A DNA stretch of 64,000 bases, taken from the NCBI RefSeq assembly GCF_027744825.2, contig NC_071348.1, forward strand, positions 12,185,563 through 12,249,562. Reading direction: 5' to 3'. Shown piece by piece: positions 25,005 through 37,550 of this stretch. The notes beneath the pieces were generated by a model, which was not told the origin of the DNA, ran no database searches, and worked only from the letters and a program-made list of their open reading frames with translations. Positions within the stretch are counted from its first letter, which is position 1, and each line of letters begins with the position of its first letter. The DNA comes from Synchiropus splendidus. Its lineage: Eukaryota > Chordata > Actinopteri > Syngnathiformes > Callionymidae. The translations under genes and the position numbers were made by a program.

Positions 25005-25274
25005 ACTGGATCATAACATGGACGGGCGGCGATTCTCCAGATCCAACCTCATTCCTCACGTTGCAGCGGTACCGTCCACTGTCACTGGGTGCGACTGACC
25101 GCAGAGTGAAACTCTGACCTCGCATCAACACTTCCTCTTGTCCGTCGGCCATCTTTGTCCAGGTCACCGAGGTCACTGGAGGGTGAGACTGAGCGCTGCA
25201 TCGGAAAGTCACTGATGTGTTTTCCTTCACAGTCTCATGAGGATCAATGATAACTGCCACATTCTTGGGGCTGT
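25005..25274 (-). other. Extra C2 exon unique to A3 (SPKNVAV type)
   Basis: 270-bp phase-1 exon between the APSNLKL and APKETKV exons. It encodes a full C2 domain: TSVTFRCSAQ, SVTWTKM, SGRYRCNVRNEVG. A1 and A2 lack it, so A3 either preserves an ancestral eighth domain or gained one. Confidence 0.75.
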
Positions 25275-26814
25275 CTGCAGCAAAACACACGGGCAGAAAT
25301 TACTGTGCAGTCACATGTTCCTGAAACAACAATGGCCGACCAATCACACAAATGTTATCAGAGAGTCAATAAAATGCTTTGTTGCAAAGCAAAACTACTC
25401 ACATTGAACCACTAATTGTCCCCGCTCACTTGTCCTGATTCCTTCAGAGTTTGAGGCGATGCACTTGTAGCTCCCTGCGTGGTGCACAGCAGCTTTATTG
25501 GTGTAGACGAGGACATTGTTGTGGACATTCAGTAAACTGGACCCGGTCTCTCTGATCAAGGTGAGAGTTGAGGGTGGAAAACTGTCCACAGTGCAGTTGA
25601 TGATGAAGGTCTGACCTTCTGTGACCTCAGTGTACATGGACAGTTTGAGGTTTGATGGAGCATCTGTGGAGAGGAAGCAGAGTAGTTTGGAGAATTTCCT
25701 CCTGTATTGATTCTGACTGCAGCTTTTTGAATGTGTCATTGACAAATCCCAAACTGCAGTGTCCCTGAGTTCTCATGAAATGGCTGGAAATTCATTATGA
25801 TCATCAGGGACTGAATAAGTGTAATTAATTTGAGGAATTTCCAGTTAATCAGTTAAGTTTGTTAAACTTCAATTGTTCCATCTACCAGCACAATCTCATT
25901 TAGCTGAGATGTTATGGTGATGACATCATCTAATGTTGTGCACCTGGAGTTGGTGCACTGAAAAATGTTCCCTGAGGAAGGAAATCTGATATGAACTGAG
26001 GCAGAGGTGAGTCAATGCAGCACTGAGAGTGAGTCACTCACACTGTACTTGGAAGCACTGTGGTGCACTATGATCTGTGCCGATGCTGTTGGTGGCGCTG
26101 CACACGTAACAACCTTCATCAGATCTCTGCACTGTCTCAATGGTCATGGTGCTGCCCTGGTATTTGGACTGGTACTGGGAGAGTGGAGTGTGTCTGGAGG
26201 AGCCATGGAGCCAGGAGAAGCTATGAGCTGCAGGAGAGGCCTCAGTGACACACGTTAATCTGAGCTCTTTTCCAGCGCTGACTCTCCCGTTTAGACCAGA
26301 GGGGACTTGAACTCTTGTGTTCCTGGGTCGGTCTGAGGAAGAGAAACACTTTCAGCTTGTTTGAATGTTTTGTCATGTTTTCACAGTGGACTCACATTCA
26401 ACCTGAATCTGAAGTGGGTCTGATGTTCCAGCACCAATGGAGTTCCTGGCAGTGCAGGTATAAAAACCTGCGTGCTCAGGCTGGATGGATCTTACTGTGT
26501 AAGTCTGACTGATAGATATATTGATAGACATATTGGTGACTGGTAATAAAGTTGGCCACAGAAGTATTTATATCAAAACATTTCCTCTTCAAGTGATGAA
26601 GACGCATCATCGAAGTTCAGCATGAAGGTCTGGATAAATATAGAGAATAAGTGAGTTGGCCTGTTATGGCCTTGCTGTCATCTGAGGAGAAAAGTGACCT
26701 GAGTCTGTTCTCTTATTGGCTCATCGGAGTCATAAATGAGATGACTGGATAGATACATGAAATAGCTTGTGCAAAGAAAATGTCAAAGGTAGAAGGAACA
26801 AAAGTAGAGAGACA

Positions 26815-27290
26815 TGAGCCTGGGTGATTATACGATCCTGAGTATAAATAGTGGAACGTTTCTGACTGATCTCGATGGTCAGTCGTCTCCATGTTTCTCA
26901 GTTGAACACCGATTCGTCGGCGACTCGGATGCACCTCTCCTCCCTGACCAGATGTCGCGGTGTCGCAGGAGTGAGCTCTCACTGTGTCTGACTTTGAAAC
27001 TCAGCACCTTTATTCCACTAGTCGATCAGACTGTTTGTTGGTGTTTGGGCAACTTTCATTGAGTCTCTTCGTAGCATTAGCCACCAAGCTAACCTTTCCC
27101 AACACGACATGGAGACAGTTCCTGCCACTCGATCTCAGTGTGGAGATTATTCTGATGTTCTTGTATTGTTACCATTCTTTTTTTTTTAACATTACATTTG
27201 TTTTGTGGTTTGTTTAATGTGAATAAACCCTTTAATTAATACGTTTGCATAGTTTTCACGACATATGCTTCAAACAGTGGAATTTTAAAA
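26815..27290. repeat. Intronic repeat segment, copy 3 (truncated)
   Basis: Homologous to the start of 1-923 up to about 27293, after which the sequence differs from the other copies (see palindrome). Lies in an A3 intron. Confidence 0.6.
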
Positions 27291-27483
27291 ACAACTAGAC
27301 GCTGCTGTTTATGAATAAACAGCATTGTGAATGCACAGGGCGCCACCGCGACTCTGCACGCGACAGCGTTGAAGCTTTGAACGGTGTCTCTGGCTCCAAA
27401 AATGGCCGAGATACAGCTGCCTGGGTTTCTGGCTCCTGAACATGCAGGACATTTCACCTACTCCAATTTTCATTTGTCTATAG

Positions 27484-27636
27484 TCTAACTTTTTGATTTA
27501 TGCCAAATCTCTCCTCCTATGTGCCCAATTTGTGGGCTTCCAATCCCACGCACAAAACGCGGGAATAAACGCGGGATCGGTAGCCCAGATATTTGGCTCA
27601 AAGGAGGAGAGATTTGGCAAAAATCAAAAAGTTAGA
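27484..27636. repeat. 153-bp near-perfect palindrome (foldback element)
   Basis: Left arm 27484-27518 pairs with 27602-27636 over 35 bp with one mismatch. The pairing continues inward imperfectly through most of the element (gcccaattTgtgggc against its partner), so the whole segment folds into one hairpin. It sits in sequence unique to A3 (27294-27675), absent from the other intron copies. This fits a foldback MITE; no target duplication is evident. Confidence 0.7.
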
Positions 27637-30182
27637 GTGAGCTATCAAGCTGGCTCAAGTGGAGCAGGGGAGAAAAAAAGGCAGGAACTATCTGACACAG
27701 ACATAAACGGTCAAACAAGTGCAACAAATATTCATCTGACAACCACATTCTACTGATGTTCTAATTTGAAGTTAGTGAGAACAGTCAATAAAACGCTTTG
27801 TTGCAAAGTAAAACTACTCACATTGAACCAGTTCTCTCCGCTCACGGGTCCTGCTTCCTTCAGAGTTTGAGGCGTTGCACGTGTAGCTCCCTGCGTGGTG
27901 CACAGCAGCTTTAGTGGTGTAGATAAGGACATTGTTGTGGACCCCATTCTTGTTGGAGTCTGAGGACACATTCACTGAACTGGACCTGGTCTCTCTGATC
28001 AAGGTGAGAGTTGAGGATGGAAAACTATAAATATAATATATTGTAAATATAAAGAATATGATTATATTTTAAGTAACAAGTTGAATTTGATCTTAGTGTT
28101 CTTTTTATTAATACAAAAAAGTATCGAAAAAACAAAATCTACTTTTTTAAGCCTCATCAATGCAGACTACTTGAAGTTATGCAATTTAATTTTAGTTTCT
28201 TGAATTTCCTTCCTCTTGATGGGAAATTTCTAATGAATAATTTCCAGCACCATTTTTGATCGGGTTGCACATCGCAATGGTGAGTTGTTTTGCTGCTCCT
28301 TGGTAAGTTACTCTGGTGGAATACTCCTGACTGACGGGGTGTTTGACAGTTGCTGAGAAGTCATCATCTGCAGCGACCCATACTGGATCCCTTAACCCAG
28401 CTGTGGGCTTGTGAATGTCAATGATGGCTCTGCTGCAGAACCTGCTGCTGGATGTCATGTTGTCAGAGGAGATCCAAAACAGACTAAGATGGTAAAATAA
28501 AACTCTTACCTGTTATGACAGTCAGAAGCAACAACAACATGAGTTTTTCTTTATCCATCTTCTGAATTTATACAGTCTGGAAAAAGAATTAGAAATCACC
28601 GCTCTTAATGGTTCCACTCAGCAACCGTGTAGGTGGCAAGTTCTTCATCTGCCTCGGGCCCCATTTTATTTTCGTCACTTTGTTTCACATAGTTTAGCCT
28701 CTGTAAGCATCACGGCTGTATGTTTTCATTCGGGTTGGTGATCACTTCATCTTTTCTTGATTTAGCTGTTTTTTCTGTCATTGTTTCTGTCTTCCTTTCA
28801 CCTCTACCTGCTGTTGTGTGGTAGATTAAGTTACTTTCTTTCTTTGTTTGTTATTTGGTTTGGATACCAACAGTGTTTTCTTTGACCTTGGTTTTGGGCG
28901 TCTGTTTCCGTGTGCTCACTTGTGTGTTGGGACCATCACCTAGGCCTGTGGTGACTTCAGCACAGCCACGGTCCTTCCTGTTTTCTGTCAACTGCTTAAG
29001 GGTTTTTATTGAAGACGCTGCAACAATTCAAGTGTATTTGTGTGGAACTGTGGAGCCACAGCCTCTGCTCACTGGGAGCTGAGCCTCCAACGTTGCCTCC
29101 ATTCATTCTGTGCAATATCCACGCTGGTGTTTGGCTTCACAGCAGTTTAGAGCAGTCCATTTTTTATTGAACCAGTTATTACCCCTTGAAAGATCATCAG
29201 CTTTCTATGTGAACAATGAGATTCTTGAACATCTCTCTCTGATCTATCTTTCATCTTGTGGCTGAAGGTTAAACAAAGTCACCCAGTTACAAACATGAGC
29301 TCACATGTTCAGAGGTCAGGGTTTGTCACTGCACTTATGAAATGAATAGAATCTCATGCCAATTATGTCAATTCATGTTTAGTCATTTTCCATCTGTCTG
29401 AACATGATGGAGTGAACCATCTCTGATCCTCACCAGCTGACCTTGTTACTGTACAGTGAGTTTTCCTAAACACGAGCACGAGTTCTTACTCACCTCAGAG
29501 AAGATGAACAGGCAGCTGAAGGTGAACAATGATGCACGCAGAGGAGGTTCTCATGGTCTGTCTTCGTCTCATGGAGAAAAACACACCCAGCTGTCGGCAA
29601 GAGTTTTGACTTCCTCCATCTGTGGTGAAGTGTCTGTTGGAGGAGGCTGCTTCATTAGCGGCTCAGACTTTCAGAGTGAAAACTCACAGATGCTGATCTT
29701 TGATTCAAATGAAGGCATGCAGCAAGTGGGAGGACATGGTTGGTGAAGTTCACTCCAACAACAAATGTATACTCTCTTCTTCTGTTCCACTTTTGCTTCA
29801 GGTGCTTCCACACTGGTCTTCTGCTGATTTGGCGCAACCCAACTGGTGAACATGTGTAAGCTGGAGCCTGTGGAGCTGATCTGACTTTTAGAACTGTGTT
29901 TTTTTTCTAAATGCTTCTGGCACATTGACATAATGCATGAATGCTAACTCACACTCATGTGCGACGGGGAGGGGAGGGGCTGCGCTGCCAGATTTCATTG
30001 GACCTGCTGCTGCTGTTGCTCAACAGTTTCGCTGGGGTGGATTTATAAATTAACTTGAAATGCAAGAGAAACGAGAAGTGTGACGTGGGAGTGTGAGACA
30101 AGCCTCATTCAACCTTTTAGTTGTTACTTTGCGCAAGTGTGTTTGATTTGTTCATGCTGCCGTCTTCAACACCAGAGGGACA

Positions 30183-30458
30183 ATGAGCCGGCGTCGGACT
30201 TCAGACCTTCAGCCTTCATCAACAGAAACCGATGTGTCTCAGCATTTGGAGGAAGAACATCTACTGTTCAGAGCCATGGAGCTGCAGAAAAAACTGAGTG
30301 AGGAGAGACATAAAATGAACCACTGTCTATCATCATTTTCAGTTTCCGGCTCTTCCTCTCGCAATAACATGAAGTTCCTTCTATTGTTTCTTCTTTCCGG
30401 GAAACTACAGCCTCAACTCTGTCTCTGTGGTCAGTCTTCACACCCATGTTGTGAGTGA
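30183..30458 (+). CDS. Small plus-strand open frame with coiled-coil-like segment, copy 2
   Basis: 91 codons, collinear with 21853-22131 apart from a 3-bp indel and a few substitutions. The frame and stop position are preserved between the copies. The family is not recognised, and the evidence for expression is only frame conservation over a recent duplication. Confidence 0.3.
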   Translation: MSRRRTSDLQPSSTETDVSQHLEEEHLLFRAMELQKKLSEERHKMNHCLSSFSVSGSSSRNNMKFLLLFLLSGKLQPQLCLCGQSSHPCCE

Positions 30459-30508
30459 TTTCATCTCTCTGCTGTGTGGAGAAGCGGTTTATTCACCAGT
30501 CTTCACAC

Positions 30509-30511
<3 letters not shown>

Positions 30512-30561
<50 letters not shown>
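30512..30561. repeat. (TG)n microsatellite
   Basis: About 50 bp of TG in spacer module M2. Confidence 0.95.
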
Positions 30562-30564
<3 letters not shown>

Positions 30565-30916
30565 AGAAATCCCCGACAACTTCACTGCTGTCTGTATTTT
30601 ATTGCCAGTATCAGGAACAGGCTGTATAGGCGAGACATTTTCTACAGATTCATACTTTAGGCAAAAACCAAACAAGCCACTGATTCACCACTTAAACACA
30701 TCCAACTTTAACATTATGACCATCAGCCTGATGCACTTTGCAAACATGACTCTAGTCTTGTAGCTGTTTAGATAAGCACAGCACTTCTGCATTGACACAC
30801 AGCAACAGATGGCATCTGACTTCACTCTGTCTGAGGGTTAAATATTTGAGTCCAGCGCCCTCTGTTGTCCAGGTTCTCATCTGCTTCTCTCCCTCTCCAT
30901 GTTCACGTGCTGGGCT

Positions 30917-33900
30917 TCATTCTTCCAGTTCGATGTCCACCGGCTGATAACCGTCATCTGTCTGTTGGAAACATTTTTTTTTTCCAGAAAATACACTGAC
31001 AGAGTTTGGAGAGTGTTTTTGTTCTGAGTTGTGAGAGAGTGATGCAGAAAGTACCAGACCAAAATGATGTTTTAAACCATGTAAACAAAAAACCCTTATT
31101 AGTTTTGCTGTTCCTAGTGTTGTCTCTTATGGTGTCAAAGAGTTACCTGTGGATCATCTGCCATGTTCGCCATCTCAGCCGTTTCTTCTGGTCTTCCAAA
31201 CTCTTTTTTACTGTGGAGGAAGTGGTTTAGTAAATCCTGACTGTGTTTGGATGAAGAATGCAACTGCTCACTACTGCAGCCCTCTGTTCAGTCTGTACCT
31301 GAAGTATTGGTGAAACAGGAAGAAAATGACTGCAGACAAAACAATCCTGGTCAAAAATGCTATCAGGAATTCCAATTTCAAAAACTTTGTCAAGGAACCT
31401 GCAGAAAGACCAGAAGAAAAATACATTTAAAAAGTGTTGTTTCCCAGGAGGTTTGAAAAAAGACACTTACTCTCATGATTCAGAACAAGAAGTTCCTGTT
31501 TTGTTTCTCCGTTCTCATGAGTGACAACACACACAACAGTCTTCACACTGTGGCCATCTTTCACACTGAAGCTGCTCCAGATTTCATCTCCTGATACGTT
31601 GGTCTGGATGTGAGAGTCACTGTGGTCGGTCAGCAGCGGCCAGGAGATGGAGGGTAAGGGGTGGCCCTGACTGCCACAGACACAAGTGAGAGCTGCTGAG
31701 TCCCGCTCACATCTAGAGCCACTCAAGATCCCAGCAAACCCTGAGAACATCAGCAGATTCACACCATCATTAACTCACTCATGTCAGCAGCAAATGAGGA
31801 GAGAACATGGAGCGTACAGGTCACAGTTGAGAATACTGCAATACTGCACTCTCCTCTAGTCCTTTTTTGTTCTCTGTCCATTCCACTTCATGACTGATCA
31901 GAAATACTTGAACCCATCTCACTCATTTCCCCAAATATCTGGTCCACTTTTCATGCCTGTTCAGCCTAAACTGTTGCCCAGTAAATCCTTCTCTCCTTCC
32001 TTGCTCTCTCCCACATTTTCTTAGTTTCCATCATTTCCCGAAGCATGGATGGAAACTGCCAGGTCACTGGACTCTCCCTAACTTGGGTAAGCAGCTCAGA
32101 AATCTGGTAGAGACTCATGGTTCTGTTTCATTTACTCAGGAAACCTTGGTGGGATGGTGCTCTGTAGCGCAAATCAAGGAGGAAATGGACATTACAGTGA
32201 AACAAAAAGCTGTAAAATGATGAAAGGTTTTGACTTGTTTCCTGCCACTTCCTCCCTAACAGAGTCAGGAGATGCTAGAATCAACCCCGGCTCCTGAGGA
32301 CGACGAGCTTTTACTCTCCATCATGGATGTTTTGGCTTGTTTGAATGTTTTGTCATGTTTTCACAGTGGACTCACATTCAACCTGAATCTGAAGCGGGTC
32401 TGATGTTCCAGCACCAATGGAGTTCCAGGCAGTGCAGGTATAAAAACCTGCCTGCTCAGGCTGGATGGATATTACTGTGTAAGTCTGACTCATAGATACA
32501 TCTCGCTGATCCTTCTGCCAATGAAAGCTTGTGGCGTCTGGGTTGCTTCTCTTCACTGTACATCTTAAATCCATCCTCTGTCCTCGCTGGATTGATGTGG
32601 CAGATGCTGTGATCTCAACTTCTGGGGAGACTGGGAATAAAGTTGGCCACAGAAGTATTAATATCAAAACATTTCCTCTTCAAGTGATGAAAACGCATCA
32701 TTGAAGTTCAGCATGAAGGTCTGGATAAATATAGAGAATAAGTGAGTTGGCCTGTTATGGCCTTGCTGTCATCTGAGGAGAAAAGTGACCTGAGTCTGTT
32801 CTCTTATTGGCTCATCAGAGTCATAAATGAGATGACTGGATAGATACAAGAAATAGTTTGTGCAAAGAAAATGTCACGAGGTCTTTACCTCGAACAAAAG
32901 TAGAAGGGACAAAAGTAGAGACACATAAGCCTGGGTGATTGTACGATGCTGAGTAATAATAGTGGAACATTTCTGACTGATCTCGATGGTCAGTCGTCTC
33001 CATGTTTCTCAGTTGAACACCGATTCGTCGGCGACTCGGATGCACCTCTCCTCCCTGACCAGATGTCGCGGTGTCGCAGGCGTGAGCTCTCACAGTGTCT
33101 GACACTGAAACTCAGCACCTTTATTCCACTAGTCGATCAGACTGTTTGTTGGTGTTTGGGCAACTTTCATTGAGTCTCTTCGTAGCATTAGCCACCAAGC
33201 CAACCTTTCCCAACACGACATGGAGACAGTTCCTGCCACTCGATCTCAGTGTGGAGATTATTCTGATGTTCTTGTATTGTTACCATTCTTTTTTTTTAAC
33301 ATTACATTTGTTTTGTGGTTTGTTTAATGTGAATAAACCCTTTAATTAACACGTTTGCATAGTTTTCAAGACATATGCTTCAAAGAGTGGAATTTTAAAA
33401 ACAATAATAAAATCAAGCGTTTTTGAGATCAAACAAAATGAAAAATTAAATCAGTAATCCTGATGACTTTTCTTGACACTTTCACGAATGAAGTTTTGCA
33501 TCGTTATCAACACGGAAAGGGACCTTGACTTACATTTGACAGTTAGAGTGACACTGCGGATCAAGTTTGGGTCGGTGTTGCCTTGAGTCTGACAGGAGAA
33601 CTGCCTCCCATTGTCCTGCCAGCTGGCTGTGAAGTTGCTAGTTGCTGTCGTGCTGTGTCCATCACCCTGAGGTTGCACTGAGATTCCTCGTTGGTCGAGA
33701 GGTTGAATTTGAGGACGGGAGGGGCACGAGGACGAGGTGGAGCAGTGGAGAGTCACTGAGCTGGACTCTGTAACAGGAGCCGGTTCCTCAAACCTGATGA
33801 GGCATGGGTTCGCTGCAAAATGAAACTTTTATTCCGTAAAAATGAAACATTTCTGACTATATGAATCACATTCTCTTAATTATATGTGTACATTGAGGAC

Positions 33901-34438
33901 ATTTTTTTTATCATTATTATTATATTTGAAGTAACAGGTTGAATTGAACTTACCTTGGACTGACAGAAGAACAGGCTCTGAGCTCCATTTCTCCCCTCTT
34001 GATGGGAAATATCCAAAAGAATAGCTTCCACCATCATTTTTGTTCAGGTTGCAGATCGAAATGGTGAGCTGTTTCTCTGCTCTTTGGTAAGTCACTCTGT
34101 TGCTATACTGTGGACTGATGGGGCGTTTTGTGGGGTCTGTACTGTAAACAACAGTTCCTGAGAAGTCCTCACCTGCACCGACCCACACTGGATCCTTCAA
34201 CCAAGCCCAGTAGGCATTTTCACTGAGATGTCCTGTGAAACTCCCCTGGATTGGAACGCAGGATCCCTCTGTGGCTGTCAGCTGTGAGCGAGTGAATGTA
34301 AATGATGGCACTGCTGCAGAACCTGCTGCTGGATGTCGTGTTGTCAGAGGAGATCCAAAACAGACAAGACGGTAAAATAAAACTCTTACCTGTTATGATA
34401 GTCAGAAGCAACAACAAGATGAATTTTTCTTTATCCAT
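30917..34438 (-). CDS. A4: chimeric activating-type receptor (A ectodomain, B-type 3' cassette)
   Basis: Exons: signal peptide 34390-34438 (MDKEKFILLLLL), V 33954-34328, C2 33534-33812 (NPCLIRF), C2 32376-32630 (SPEVEIT), then family-B-type C2 31471-31740 (FAGILSG), TM 31299-31398 (LIAFLTRIVLSAV), tail 31147-31210 and 30917-30961. The sum is 1437 bases, 478 aa plus stop, with every junction phase-compatible and no internal stop seen. No A-type TM or tail exon remains between 31.8 and 32.4 kb, so the B-type cassette is the only 3' end available. The TM Arg and ITIM-less tail (ending VDIELEE) suggest pairing with an ITAM adaptor such as DAP12 or FcR-gamma. The V domain is close to that of A2, as expected for a paired activating partner. 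The joined transcript is inferred; two genes in tandem is the alternative. Confidence 0.65.
32935..33480. repeat. Intronic repeat segment, copy 4
   Basis: Homologous to the first half of 1-923. Lies in the A4 intron between C2 33534-33812 and C2 32376-32630, and breaks off just before the 33528 donor region. Confidence 0.6.
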
Positions 34439-35601
34439 CTTCTGAACTTATACAATCTGGAAGAAAATTAAAAAAAAATCATTAGCAGTTATGCAACTGC
34501 TCCAGGTGAGCGGGGTCAGCGTCACATGACAAAACATGGCACTGCCTCTGACTCTACTGTGAAAGCAAGGAAATGTCCCCCTTTTGCTGCTGGCTATGAG
34601 ATAAGCTTTGAAACAAAATGAAATTTGAAATTAAGATTTATATGCCAATGTTAAATCTTGTAATTTCTGTTTGCGAATGAATTACACAAAAAAATTGAAA
34701 CATAACATAGACAACAAGAAGTATATAAAATGCATTTAATGAAGATAGAAAACTTCTCAGCTTCAGCACAAAATACAGTGTATGTGGCTGAAGGTTAAAC
34801 AAGGTCACCCAGTTACAAACATGAGCTCACATGTTCAGAGGTCAGGGTTTGTCACTGCACTTATGAAATGAATAGAATCTCATGCTAATGATGTCAATTC
34901 ATGTTTAGTCATTTTCCATCTGCCTGAACATGATGGAGTGAACCATCTCTGATCCTCACCAGCTGACCTTGTTACTGTACAGTGAGTTTTCCTAAACATG
35001 AGCGCGAGTTCTTACCTCAGAGAAGATGAACAGGCAGCTGAAGGTGAACAATGATGCACGCAGAGGAGGTTCTCATGGTCTGTCTTCGTCTCATGGAGAA
35101 AAACACACCCAGCTGTCGGCAAGAGTTTTGACTTCCTCCATCTGTGGTGAAGTGTCTGTTGGAGGAGGCTGCTTCATTAGCTTTCCTGTCGTCTTTAGCG
35201 GCTCAGAATTGTTAATATGTTTATTAACAATAATATGCATTTTACATTATACACATTTGCAAATTGAGATGAACATTGTATTTTTTTCTCAGTAGAACCC
35301 CTCAGTGTGTATTTGACTTTCTCTAATTTTAGACAAAAATAACTTCTTTTAGCTACTTTGATAAAGGTGGAGCTTTCGGGATTTCCAATTTTGAAAGATA
35401 CGCCGTCTGGCAAGCAATGAAGTGAACACTATTATTTCATTTTGCATCATACACAGTAATATCAGTAATATTAGGTGTCCCAAACAAGGCAGTCAGTTGA
35501 AGACAAAGCACAGTATTTACATTTGAATGTACAAATTTGTGGCATCAATTTTCTGGATCCTTGGTGGTTTTCCACCCCACTGAAAGGTATTGATTATCGA
35601 T

Positions 35602-35835
35602 TTAGAAGATTTTTGCTAAAACCTTGACATCAGAACTGAGTACTGATCGTGGTCTGTAAGATCCACACAAACATGGATCCCAGTCTATCTTGTGTAATAC
35701 TACGACATGGGCTTTTGTAAACGTGGGGGGCAAAGTGCCGAGTCCCAAAGACAGAAGCGCGGGGGACAGATTACCTTGAAATGTTGAAAAGAAAGAAAGC
35801 CACCAAGGAACGGGAGTCTGTGAATAAAGAACCAA
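35602..35835 (-). mobile_element. LINE reverse-transcriptase fragment (L1/Tx1-like)
   Basis: The minus strand reads LPPTFTKAHVVVLHK and then CGSYRPRSVLSSDVKVLAKIF, the conserved RT region (syRPisLl..d.KilaKil). Only this block is left. It lies within the insertion that interrupts module M3. Confidence 0.6.
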
Positions 35836-36404
35836 AATCTACCCCAGGTGGTGAGATAAGTAGATTGTGTGGCTGTAATGCTGTAACATGGGTTGGAGAA
35901 GCACAAATGAATTGCAGCAGGACAATGTGATAGCATGTGAATGCACCGCAATTGGAGCCCACTTCATTTTTCATGCCCTCGTGCAAGATGCAATAGATCA
36001 AATGCTTGTGACGGCATGAACAAATAGCTTTGAGACCGGGTTGAAGAATGATAAGCAAGTGCAAGCCTCCATTGTGTTGCGGTTTTTCCCACTCTTGCCC
36101 GACATTATTCGGCAGCAGACAAGTAAATATTGTAACAAAAAGGTTGTACCTGATGGTTTGTTCAATTACAAGCAGATACAGAGCAGAGTTTCAGGAGCTT
36201 TCAAACCTAGTACTTCAATGGTGGCCAGCCACGGCCCACGGATGCTGATCTTTGATTCAAATGAAGGCATGTAGCTTCCTCTCACTATAATATTAACATG
36301 AAGTTCCTTCTATTGTTTCTTCTTTCTGGTAAACTGCAGCCTCAACTTTGACTCTGTGGTCAGTTTTCACACTCATGTTGTGAGTGATTTCATCTTCACA
36401 CTTC

Positions 36405-36521
<117 letters not shown>

Positions 36522-36879
36522 AGAAATCCCCTGACAACTTCACTGCTGTCTGTATTTTATTGCCAGTATCAGAAACAAAGGCTGCATGGTATGAGACATT
36601 TTCTACGTATTAATATCTTAAGTGAAAACCAAACAAGCCACTCATTCACTTCTAAAACACAACACAACTTTAACATTATGACCACCAGCCTGATGCACTT
36701 TGCAAACATTACTCTAGTCCTGTAACAAGATAAGCACAGCACTTCTGCTTAGATACATAGCAACGGATGGCATGTGACTTTAGGCACTATCAAACATCTG
36801 AGGGGTAAATATTTGAGTACAGCGCTCTCTGTTGTCCAGGTTCTGATCTGCTTCTGTCCCTCTCCATGTTCAGCTTCTG

Positions 36880-37105
36880 GCCAGCATTCTTCCAGTTCAA
36901 TGTCCACCTGCTGAAAACCGTCATCTGTCTGGAAACACTTTTTTTTTCCCCAGAAAATACACCGTTCAATCATCAAACAGTTTGGAGAGTGTTTTTATTC
37001 TTCAGAGTTCTGAGAGAGTGAAGCAGAAAGTGTGAGACTAAAAAAAAAACGACACGTGTTGCAGTTTCTAGTGTTGTAGTGTCAGTTACCTGTGGATCAG
37101 TCTAT
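36880..37105 (-). pseudogene. Relic of the activating-type tail exons
   Basis: The minus strand keeps TDDGFQQVDIELEE, but the stop codon is changed (TGA to TGC) and the frame runs on. About 160 bp upstream a fragment of the DDPQ tail exon with its donor remains. No TM or Ig exon follows, so this is a dead 3' end. Confidence 0.6.
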
Positions 37106-37550
37106 ATATGTGTTTCTCATCGTGTTAAAAGTGAATGTATTTTAGTAAATAAATATAGTAAGCAGTGGGAGTTGCTGCAAGAATTGTCAACACACGTTTG
37201 TCTTCCCATCTCAGTGAGGCTGTCATTGACATAATGCTTCCTCCTGCCTCTCCCCCTAACCAGCCCAAACAAATGTCTAAATGTAACTTTCACTCTCACC
37301 AAACTAAAACCCAATTGCCATGACTATGCTGTTTTGAAGTTTTGTTTGGACCAGCCACTCTGTTGATTAAAAACTCACACAGGTTCTCACAATGGTAGAA
37401 GAACCCACACACCAGCATTTCAGTTTTTCAAACGCTCATCAAAAAAATCGAGCTAAACACACGAAGAAAACATCCTAAATGGGCAAAAGTGTTTGTATTG
37501 ATGGCTGTAAACCTTTTTATTGTTGCTGCGTGCAAGTGCGTTTGAGTTGT

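Larger units (their letters stand above)
22587..28558 (-). pseudogene. A3: damaged CD22-like receptor with activating-type 3' exons
   Basis: Gene order: signal peptide 28510-28558 (MDKEKLMLLL), defective V about 28190-28460, truncated C2 27822-28027, C2 remnant 26396-26508, then intact phase-1 C2 exons 26042-26332 (RPKN type), 25403-25663 (APSNLKL), 25005-25274 (SPKNVAV, unique to A3) and 24547-24816 (APKETKV). The A-type TM exon (24438-24495) is dead. Further 3', across a LINE insertion, are a family-B C2 exon 23139-23408 (FAGILNG), TM 22967-23066 with a mid-membrane Arg, and tail exons 22815-22878 and 22587-22631 (stop at 22587). The phases allow 24547 to join 23408. The V exon lacks its first strands (GSCVPIQ absent) and its G strand. 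I call it a pseudogene; the 3' half alone could still form an in-frame activating-type receptor if V is skipped. Confidence 0.6.
28559..30916. other. Spacer module M2 (between A3 and A4)
   Basis: Paralogue of 20088-22586. It has a candidate 5' exon with donor at 29488-29493, the plus-strand open frame 30183-30458, (TG)n, and the 3' flank of the activating tail. The first part (28600-28860) is less conserved and holds nothing I recognise. Confidence 0.5.
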
